DNA from: Ignavibacteriota bacterium
GTDB lineage: Bacteria; Bacteroidota; Ignavibacteria; UBA10030
NCBI GenBank assembly: GCA_003170475.1
Contig: PMZI01000023.1
Span: 342,457 to 406,456 of the forward strand
Length of the DNA: 64,000 bases
Direction of reading: 5' to 3'
The notes under the pieces were generated by a model, which was not told where the DNA came from, ran no database searches, and saw only the letters and a list, made by a program, of their open reading frames with translations. Positions 17,892 to 26,100 of the stretch are shown in pieces. Numbering within the stretch: the first letter of the stretch is position 1; every line of letters starts with the position of its first letter. The translations under genes were made by a program, and so were the position numbers.

Positions 17892-20117
17892 CTATTTTGT
17901 CGGCTGTGCGTCAAGATCCCGCGCTGCAGACTCTATAGTACTTGCCTCGTTCTGAAGAGCGGCTGCCACGCGGATGATTTCTGTTTCGGCTTCCTTCCAT
18001 CGCTTCAATTCAATTGCTTCCCGTACACCTGGAATTGTTTTGACGCCATAGCCGGTGTAGGCTCCCGGTGCGTAGATCAAATGCTTGAACCAGGGCCGCC
18101 CCGGAAGTCCATCGGCATGCGTCAGCATGCGCTCCGTGAGTATAAGCTTTCCATTGACCGCCTTCACTATTTCCGGAGACAAAGGAACGATCGTATGAGA
18201 AATTCTCTTCGCGGCCTTGTCGTAGTGTTCCGAACTCCGGCTCAGCGCGTCGAGAGCATTGTCGAGTGGGGCAAAATTGATGTATGGCGGCACTTCTTCC
18301 GTTGCAGGAGCAACGAGCGGGTGTTTCGGATCGTCGGTTGCACTGAACACTCCTTCGGCAATCTCCTTGTTACGCTCTTTGGTCTGATCCTGCATCGCCT
18401 TGAGCTGTCGCTTCAGATCGTCCACATAATGATGCATCGTTTCGTTGAAGTCTGTGAAATCATAGGGAAGAATGTCAGCATCTGCGAAACGGAAGACGGC
18501 TGTGCCGCCGGTCTGCGCGAGTGTGCGACCATACGCGAAATCGGTGTCGGAAAAATGTGTGAACCAGTAGAAATCGTCATAGATCGAGTGATAGATGCCT
18601 CCGCCGTCCTCGCCTCCATACCCCATGTTGAGAGAAGCAATACCGAGGAAATCGAGGAACACCGTGTAGTCGGATCCTGATCCCAACGCCCCAATGTGAA
18701 GATCAGCGCGCGTTCTTGCTTCATTCCGATCGTCCGGTGTACGAGCCGTCGATATCCGCTGGAGCTGACTTCGCTTCCAAACAGAGATCTTCTTTTCGGG
18801 ATCTTCGATATCGCGGGCAACTCCATTGATGAAATGTTCGAGAGAGTGCGACCCTTCAACCCCGAGAAACCCCCTGCCGTTGCCATCAGAATTGATATAG
18901 AGGACAGCTTTTTGTTTCAGTTCGGCTGCGTGCGTCTCTGCCCACTCTGTTGAGCCGAGCAATCCTTCTTCCTCACCATCCCAGGCACAATACACAATTG
19001 TCCGTTTCGGCTTCCATCCCTTCTTGAGCAGTTCGGAGAGCGCACGGAGCTCTTCCATCTGTGCGACGAGTCCTGAAATTGGATCCTCCGCGCCATTCAC
19101 CCAAGCGTCATGGTGGTTTCCCCGAATGACCCACTCGTCCGGATACTCAGAACCTGGGATCGTGACAATGACATCATGAATGGTTTTGGTATCCCAATTG
19201 GATTTTACCTTGAGGTGCACTTTTGCCGGGCCCGGTCCAATCTTGTATGTCATGGGTAGCACCCCTCGCCAGTTCTCGGGGGCGACAGGTCCTGCGAGTT
19301 GGGCGAGTAGCGGTTGGGCGTCGGCATAAGAAATCGGTAGAACGGGGATTTTTGTAATCGTTTTTGCTTCTTTCAGAGGGATTCTCTTGGCATCTGCTGT
19401 GGCTCCAACGCCGGGCGTCAACGGATCGCCCGGATACATCGGGGTGTCCATGACGCTGCCGCGTTGCACTCCATCCTTCGGTCGCCACGGGCCGTCGGGG
19501 AAAACATCTCCGTGATAATAGCCATCTTCTTTGGGATCGGAATAGATGATGCAGCCGATGGCGCCTTTTTCCGCAGCCACCTTTGGTTTGATCCCACGCC
19601 AGGAGCCGCCATACCGGGCAATGACAATGCAGCCCTTGACAGAAATGCCCATCCGTTCGAGCTGTTCGTAGTCTTCTGGAATTCCGTAATTCACATAGAC
19701 CAGAGATGCGGCGACATCGCCATCGATGGAATAAGCATTATAGGTGGGTAATTGTTCGGCACGTTGCCCGGACGTGATGTCGACGATTACTCTGGGTTCT
19801 TCCAATGTTGCCGTGAATTTCTTGGGTTCGAGGAGCTCAACGGCGCGTTCTTTCGGTGTGGGGAAAAGGACATCGAATGATTCAATACGCGCGTTCAACC
19901 CCCATTGCTTGAAGGTGGAGAGCAGCCACTGTGCATTGTCTTTGTCATATGCCGAACCCACATGATGCGGACGTGCTGAAAGGCGCTGCATATATTCGCG
20001 CTGGCGTTCCGGGGAGGGAATGCTTCGGAGCAGCGACTCCCAATCGGTTTTCTGACTCTGTGCAACTATGACTTGTGAACAAAGAACCAGCGCAACAATC
20101 AAACAACTCGATCTCAT
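17892..20117 (-). CDS. M28 family zinc peptidase, glutamate carboxypeptidase II-like
   Basis: A 741-residue secreted enzyme with the full PSMA-like layout: signal peptide (ending CSQVIVAQ), a PA (protease-associated) insert around 110-290, the M28 catalytic domain and a transferrin-receptor-like dimerisation domain. Zinc and catalytic motifs are GNHHDAWVNGAEDPISG (333-349), DGEEEGLLGSTEW (380-392), GSGSDYTVF and YHSIYDD. The start at 20117 has CGGAGG six bases upstream; the frame open to 20213 is not used. It heads an operon with DedA and an amidohydrolase. Expected role: exopeptidase cleaving C-terminal acidic or other residues from peptides. Confidence 0.93.
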   Translation of the reverse strand: MRSSCLIVALVLCSQVIVAQSQKTDWESLLRSIPSPERQREYMQRLSARPHHVGSAYDKDNAQWLLSTFKQWGLNARIESFDVLFPTPKERAVELLEPKKFTATLEEPRVIVDITSGQRAEQLPTYNAYSIDGDVAASLVYVNYGIPEDYEQLERMGISVKGCIVIARYGGSWRGIKPKVAAEKGAIGCIIYSDPKEDGYYHGDVFPDGPWRPKDGVQRGSVMDTPMYPGDPLTPGVGATADAKRIPLKEAKTITKIPVLPISYADAQPLLAQLAGPVAPENWRGVLPMTYKIGPGPAKVHLKVKSNWDTKTIHDVIVTIPGSEYPDEWVIRGNHHDAWVNGAEDPISGLVAQMEELRALSELLKKGWKPKRTIVYCAWDGEEEGLLGSTEWAETHAAELKQKAVLYINSDGNGRGFLGVEGSHSLEHFINGVARDIEDPEKKISVWKRSQLQRISTARTPDDRNEARTRADLHIGALGSGSDYTVFLDFLGIASLNMGYGGEDGGGIYHSIYDDFYWFTHFSDTDFAYGRTLAQTGGTAVFRFADADILPYDFTDFNETMHHYVDDLKRQLKAMQDQTKERNKEIAEGVFSATDDPKHPLVAPATEEVPPYINFAPLDNALDALSRSSEHYDKAAKRISHTIVPLSPEIVKAVNGKLILTERMLTHADGLPGRPWFKHLIYAPGAYTGYGVKTIPGVREAIELKRWKEAETEIIRVAAALQNEASTIESAARDLDAQPTK

Positions 20118-20233
20118 GGCATCCTCCGATGCAAACATCTGGGGTTTGGGCCGAATTGGCGGGCAAAGAGATGAACAACGACGAAGAGAATATGAAGATT
20201 CCTCCTCAAACAAGCAAGATGAGAAGGCAGGAT

Positions 20234-20877
20234 CTACTGCGCGGGAGTATACTGAAAAATAAACGATCGAACCGTAAGCACATAATTGCTCTCGTCCATG
20301 GCTCCCGGCACGCCCTCGTGATCGGCGCCTGGGACGCGAATGAACTGCTTCGGAGGATTCGCGTTGTTGAAGACGACAGCTCCGTTCTTTTCGATGTCGA
20401 TGAATTTGCCATCCACACGATGCATCAGAAGAAGGGGTGTATGGACCATTCGTATCCTTTCTGCGTTGTTGTATTCCCCTTTCGTGATGTACGAACAGGG
20501 AATGTCCACCAGTGCACCGGACTGGAGAAGCGTCGACATGGAGGTAAACGGCGATTCGAAGCAGAGACAGGATGGTGTAAATTCATAGGCCGCGACATCA
20601 ATCACTCCGGCAGCGCCATCGTTCCGTGGATGTTGCCGATGAGCGTGAGATTCTCTTTGTAGCTGTGGATGAGGCCGAGGTTCAGGTATGGAGTGGGGAC
20701 AGTCATTCCGTCGAAAGGGATGAACGGTCCGCCGAGGGACACCGCTGCCTGTGTGATTCCCTGGTCGACAACCCGTACGGGTTGTGTTACGCTGCAGCCG
20801 GCGGAAGACACCACAAGGATGATGATGACGAGAGTCCTCGTGGGGCAAGGAGCGAGCAAACATGAGAGTGGGACCAT
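20234..20877 (-). pseudogene. Chimeric remnant: lipoprotein 5' part joined to alpha/beta-hydrolase 3' part
   Basis: From an ATG at 20877 a lipoprotein signal with lipobox SAGC is followed by sequence like an outer-membrane protein (LGLIHSYKENLTLIGNIHGT) that stops at 20602. If a frameshift is allowed there, the product continues as GVIDVAAYEF. Further on, in the same frame, the text changes to the C-terminal end of an alpha/beta hydrolase: TPLLLMHRVDGKFIDIEKNG with a candidate catalytic Asp, and PGADHEGVPGAM with the catalytic His, ending at 20234. The hydrolase nucleophile region is absent. I read this as two genes fused by deletion and then frameshifted. A sequencing error could explain the frameshift but not the missing hydrolase part. 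Confidence 0.6.
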
Positions 20878-20978
20878 GCTGTGCACTCCATAGTTGCATG
20901 AGGGAGCATCGGGAGAATGTTCCCTCCACTGCCAGCGTTATGAAGTGAAAAAACTTTCCTCAGCAGGCAAATCTTTTG

Positions 20979-21317
20979 CTATTCGATTACCATCGTGGGC
21001 GGTGAATTCCCCTCTACGAGATGAACATCACCATTGTCCTCTGTAACGAGTATGCAGTAATGGTAGATGCCCGTCTTGGATCCCACCACAGCGCTCGCTT
21101 TTCCATTCTTGCCGTAAATCTCGGTATTGCCGTTGGCGATGGGATTATGGTTTTTGGGGAACCAGATGGTAAAACTGTCTATGCCGCAATGCCAGACCAC
21201 CTTGGCATTTGGTTGGAGGATCAACGACTTGACGAACCAGTTCGCACCTTTACCACCTACTTTGACGATCTTTACATCGACCTGAGGGTTTACAGGCGTC
21301 TTTGGTGTGGCAGCCAT
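20979..21317 (-). CDS. Small cupredoxin-like protein A
   Basis: I recognise no named family. The 112-residue protein lacks a signal peptide and reads as a beta sandwich: KVVWHCGIDSFTIWFPKN, then GIYHYCILVTED and the C-terminal GNSPPTMVIE. The last part recurs almost unchanged in the next gene (GTYHYALFVHEG, GNSPPEMIIE), so the two are paralogues. The order of an aromatic-rich first strand and a YHY strand near the end resembles cupredoxin-like domains, but a canonical His-Cys-His-Met copper set is not clear. AAGAAAGG precedes the start. It is 180 bp downstream of its paralogue on the same strand. Confidence 0.75.
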   Translation of the reverse strand: MAATPKTPVNPQVDVKIVKVGGKGANWFVKSLILQPNAKVVWHCGIDSFTIWFPKNHNPIANGNTEIYGKNGKASAVVGSKTGIYHYCILVTEDNGDVHLVEGNSPPTMVIE

Positions 21318-21497
21318 ATGAAACCTTTCTTGATTGTGGTGGATGATGGAGGAGCACTATGATTCATAGAGGTTTGGGATAGAATACAGTTCTGGCGGAG
21401 GAATGGTCAAGGGAGAGAGGGCTGAGAAAGAGCATAGACCAATCCTTTGCCCCTCGTGTTGAACAAACGTACTGTATATCTACCGCACAAGCAAACG

Positions 21498-21866
21498 CTA
21501 CTCGATGATCATCTCCGGCGGAGAGTTGCCATCGACGCCAACAAAAGACTCTCCCTCGTGCACAAACAGAGCGTAGTGATACGTCCCCGGTGCCCCATTG
21601 AGCTGAACCACAGGCAAAACTGATCGAACGGGCGGTTCCTCCACTTCGGGAAAAAAGAGAACAACCTGAGGTTGAGGATCCGCCGGTTCCCCGCTGTCTC
21701 CAAGAACGACCCATGTGACGTTTGTTCCGGCTTTCACGTGGATTGTAGGTACCCAATAGTTCCCTCTGGATTCCTTGTGAATCGAGCAATCGACGGAAGA
21801 AGTGGGTCCTGTCGACCCGAGTGCTAATCTTGGTGCTGCTCGGTGGATGATGACAGGTGTTGGCAT
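21498..21866 (-). CDS. Small cupredoxin-like protein B
   Basis: A 122-residue paralogue of the preceding small protein, with no signal peptide. It has NVTWVVLGDSG, a proline/valine-rich middle (QVVLFFPEVEEPPVRSVLPV), APGTYHYALFVHEGESFVGV and a GNSPPEMIIE C terminus. The VTWVV and TYHYALFV strands are typical of a cupredoxin-type sandwich, but metal ligands are not conserved between the pair, so a structural or binding role is as likely as redox. AAAGGAA lies upstream of the ATG. The divergent neighbour is a diheme cytochrome c gene 210 bp away. Confidence 0.72.
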   Translation of the reverse strand: MPTPVIIHRAAPRLALGSTGPTSSVDCSIHKESRGNYWVPTIHVKAGTNVTWVVLGDSGEPADPQPQVVLFFPEVEEPPVRSVLPVVQLNGAPGTYHYALFVHEGESFVGVDGNSPPEMIIE

Positions 21867-22076
21867 TGACGTGTTCCTTTTTGATATGCAGCGAGTCTAT
21901 GGTTGTTCCACCTGCGCCCGTCAAGCATCAGCAGAAGGCGTTGAAACATAAGGGATTTGTAAGCTCTCTGAATCTTGCGAAGTCTCTCGAAAACGATGGT
22001 TGGAACGAATATTCCCGCGGATTGTTTTCATCTTCTGAACGACTAGAAATTCTTTCTTTCATCTTCAGGAGGGTGC

Positions 22077-23060
22077 ATGAAGAAAATCCTCAAGGTTCTC
22101 AGTTGGGGACTGGGTGTTGTGGTGCTGTTGGTTGGGGCGGGCGTAGGCTATCTGTTCCTGAAATTCCCTGATGTTGGACCGGTTCAGAGCATGACCGTCC
22201 AGGCTACACCGGAGCGCCTGGCACGCGGGGCGTATCTGGCGAATCATGTCTCGGTTTGCATTGACTGTCACGCCACCCGCAATTGGGAGTACTTCTCGGG
22301 TCCGCTGTTGGCAGGTACGGAAGGGAAAGGCGGAGAAGTCTTTGATGAGAAGTTGGGTTTTCCCGGGACAATCTATGCCCACAATATTACACCTGCATCT
22401 CTGGGTTCGGTGAGCGATGGTGTTCTTTACAGGGCGATTACGACCGGTGTCGACAAAGACGGGGAGGCGATGTTTCCGCTGATGCCGTACACGCACTTCA
22501 CGACGATGAGCGAGGAAGACCTTATGTCGATCATCGCGTACATCCGGACGCTGAAGCCCATCGAGAATACACCTCCGCAGACGAAGCTCAACTTTCCTTT
22601 GAACTTGATCGTTCGCACAATTCCCGGGAAGCATACAGAACATGGATCGCCTGACACATCCAACGTCTATGAATATGGCAAGTACCTGGTGAACGCCGCC
22701 GATTGCATTGAGTGTCACACGCAGCGGAAAGATGGACGGATCATAGAGGGCCTGGAGTTTGCTGGAGGGTTTGAGTTCCCATTTCCGAATGGCCAGGTTG
22801 TCCGCTCAGCAAACCTCACCCCGGACGAAGAGACAGGAATCGGCACCTGGTCCGAGACGGACTTTGTGAACAAATTTAAATTTTATGACAACCCGGAAGG
22901 TCGGACCATGCTGGCCGCCAGCATGGAATACAACACGACGATGCCTTGGACAATGTTCGCGGGGATGACTGAGCACGATCTGGGAGCGATCTACAAATAT
23001 CTTCGATCCGTGAAGCCTCTGAAGAACAAAGTGGAGAAGTTTACCGGACCATCAAAGTAG
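22077..23060 (+). CDS. Diheme c-type cytochrome, membrane-anchored
   Basis: A 327-residue periplasmic electron carrier held by an N-terminal membrane segment (LSWGLGVVVLLVGAGVGYLF). Two heme-binding sites are visible, CIDCH near 62-66 and CIECH near 212-216, each starting a cytochrome c domain; candidate axial methionines lie in AMFPLMPYTHF and TMPWTMFAGM. The start has a strong AGGAGGG site. The domain pair resembles the cytochrome subunits of periplasmic dehydrogenases, but no dehydrogenase is next to it. It is convergent with the large kinase gene and divergent from the small cupredoxin-like gene. Confidence 0.92.
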   Translation: MKKILKVLSWGLGVVVLLVGAGVGYLFLKFPDVGPVQSMTVQATPERLARGAYLANHVSVCIDCHATRNWEYFSGPLLAGTEGKGGEVFDEKLGFPGTIYAHNITPASLGSVSDGVLYRAITTGVDKDGEAMFPLMPYTHFTTMSEEDLMSIIAYIRTLKPIENTPPQTKLNFPLNLIVRTIPGKHTEHGSPDTSNVYEYGKYLVNAADCIECHTQRKDGRIIEGLEFAGGFEFPFPNGQVVRSANLTPDEETGIGTWSETDFVNKFKFYDNPEGRTMLAASMEYNTTMPWTMFAGMTEHDLGAIYKYLRSVKPLKNKVEKFTGPSK

Positions 23061-23083
23061 TTCACAGTTTTGGATGATCAGAA

Positions 23084-23099
23084 GGGGAGATGCCTCCCC
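23084..23099. terminator. Short GC hairpin between convergent genes
   Basis: The sequence ggggag-atgc-ctcccc forms a perfect 6-bp GC stem between the cytochrome stop and the stop of the large kinase gene. It could end transcription from both sides, but neither strand has a proper T tract after it, so the call is weak. Confidence 0.35.
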
Positions 23100-23184
23100 G
23101 TCGTTAATTTGCCGGGGGGGCATGTGCTGTCGGGATGATACGCTCTTACGGTAGGTGAAGGTGCAACGGAAATCACGCTTTTGG

Positions 23185-26100
23185 TCATGACGTTCGTCGG
23201 ACCACAACGATGGTCATATCATCTGACTGCGGGGTTGTTCCGGTAAAAGTTTTTACTTCTTCAATGATCTTCTCCATCAGCCCGGCAGTCGTCAGCGCAT
23301 GATGTTTGGCTAATAACGATGCGAGTTGTTCCTCACCGAAAAAGTCCTCTTGTTCATTCATTGCTTCCGGGATCCCGTCGGAATACATAACGATGGTGTC
23401 ACCGGGGGCAATTGCCACAACATCGTGCTCGAAAGAAAACTCTTCCATCATCCCCAGCGGAATCCCCCCCGCTTTCAGTCGAGATTTCTGCACGCCTCGA
23501 TTCATCACAAACGGATTGTCGTGCCCGGCATTCGCAAACGTCAAGGACTGATTTCTCGTATCCAGGATGCCGTAGAAGAGGGTCGCAAACTTTTCCGGAC
23601 TGGTGCTTTGGTACAGCAGTTTGTTGGATCGGTGGAGGCATTCGCCCGGCGGCGCATCGAGAAGGGTTTGCCCGCGCAATGTTGCCTGGAGGTTGGCCAT
23701 CAAGAGAGATGCCGGGAGACCCTTGCCCGAGACATCTCCGATGCAAATGGCCCAGCGACCTTCGCTGATCGGAATGAAATCGAAGTAATCACCTCCAACC
23801 ATCTGCGCCGGAATGTTCGTTCCCGCGATTTCGTATCCGGGAATGTCCGGAGCAGTCTTTGGCAAGAGGTTCTGCTGGATTTGCGATGCCAACCGCACCT
23901 CTTCTTGCATACGGACGAATGCCTTCTCCTGTTCGTACAAACGTGCATTTTCAATGGAGATGGCTATTTGCGATGAAAGCAATTGCAGAACTTGAATTCG
24001 TTCCTGGGTGAATGCCCCTGCAATCAAGTTGTTCTCCAGATACAGCAGTGCGCTGACCTTTCCCTGATGGAGAATGGGGAGGCACAGGATCGATTTTGGC
24101 CTGTTCTTTAGAACGTAGGCATCGCTTGAGAATCTGGGGTCGGTGGCGGCATCATTGAGAACAACGTGTTCCTTTGTACGTGCGACGTACTGAACAAGTG
24201 ATAAACAAAGCCGATCGCTTTGTTCCACCGGAAGAGATTGCAGGGTGACCGCTTCTTTCACTTTTTCCTCTCGTTCCGCAACGATGAAAAGAGACTTTCC
24301 CTTTTCCATCAGGAAGCACCCGCGCTCTGCACCGGCGTTTTCGACGACAATCTGCATCATCCTGTCTAACAACTTTCCGAGCACGATCTCGCCGGAGAGC
24401 GCCTGAGAAGCCTTGAGAACGGAAATCAGGTCGAGATTTGAATCCAACCCACCTGTATACAGTGTGGTGGTCTCGGAAATGTTCCTGGGTTTCGGCTGAT
24501 TGGTGTCGTCTTGCAGGAGGTCGGCATGCAACCGCTGAAGCATGGAAACCTTCGCTGTGGCTCCCCAGGTGGTATACGCTCTTCGAGCCTCACGTAGGTA
24601 GGGCGCGGCAATCGTGCGTTTTCCCAGCGAAATATAGAATTGCGCGGCAAGCTCGTTGGCAACTGCTTCGTTCTGGGTGAATCCATTGCTCCTCGCAGCG
24701 GCGATGGCCTTTTCATACAAATCCATCGCCTCCGAATGTCTCCCTTCCAATCGGGCCATCTCTGCTTCAACGAGCGAAAAGCGATCGGAGAAGTTGTCCG
24801 GGCAATGACCGGCCCACCGCTTCATCATGCGTTGGTTCTTCTTTATGGTGCGAATCAGAGTGCGCCGCTCTGTTGCTGATGCGGTCGCACAAAGAGCCGA
24901 AGAGATGAGCGACTGATAGAAATTAAACTCGGCCTCTGAAAGCTGTCCCATGAGAGCGTACAGCTGTTTCTGAGAGCCCGCGGCGAGCCGCTCGGCTTCA
25001 GCGAACTGACCAAACAAATACATTGTCTGCATCTTCCGGAGAACGTAATACATTTTCGCGACGACAAATTTCATGGCGCTCAACTTTGGGATGTATTCCT
25101 CTTCATGAAATTCCGCCGTATCAAAACTCCCGGGCCGGTTCGTTTGTCCCTTCAGGCTCATCACCATCTGTCGGACAGAGATGAATTCGTGCGCAAAGTC
25201 GTCAAACTTGATCCTGGTGGTGTACTCAAGGTACTCAGTCGCTTTCTCAAACACCCTGTCCAACGAAGTGCCGATGAACATGTGCACCAGAGCCAAATGC
25301 GTGTGCACGCTCGCAACGAACTGCAGATCACCGCTCTCGAGGCTCAACGAACGGGCGTTCGTGAGAAACTCAAGATTGGACTTTGCATGTTTTCGCCAGT
25401 GATGAATAACAGCGCCCATAACGAAATTGGAACGCCCCTGATAGAGATGACTGTTGAGCTGCTGGCTTACCGTGATCGCGAGGTTCCCGAACTCATACGC
25501 ATCTTTGTACGACCGAAGTCCCGCGCCAACAAGCAATCCGTAGAGAGCGAATGCATAGGATGATGCATCGGCAATGCCGTACTTGAGCGTCGTCTTGAGA
25601 AGCTTCGTCATCACGGTCGCGCTGAGTTCAGCGCTCGATGAATATGCCACCGTCATCAGGCTCGTCAGGATGTCAATAGCGATCGTCGGTTCCGGTTCTG
25701 TCATGCGCGGGAGTCGGGCAAGATCCGGAATGGATTTTCCGCGCAGCGCCCATTTCGACTTGAGGATTTCAATGCCCACCGTAGCCTTGCTGGGATTCAG
25801 GGCGAGATTCACTCCAACCAATTTCAATCCTGTCAGTCCGGCGTCAATGGCCAAATCATGCTTGCCGATGTGAGTATAGAGCATGACCTTGGCGGCATAC
25901 GTTTTCGCTTTGTCGAGATTCGTCGCAGCCCGGCTGATGATGATGTCGAACAGTTCCTCCGATGCGTCGAAGCCACCCGTCAGGTATTCGCACTCGCCGC
26001 TCTCACGAAAGAGGTCCAGGTTCAGCTCGTAGTCGGCAGCCCAATCATCGTCGAGAAATGTGCGGCCTGTCGTCAGGTACTTCAAAGCCGCCTCAAATGC

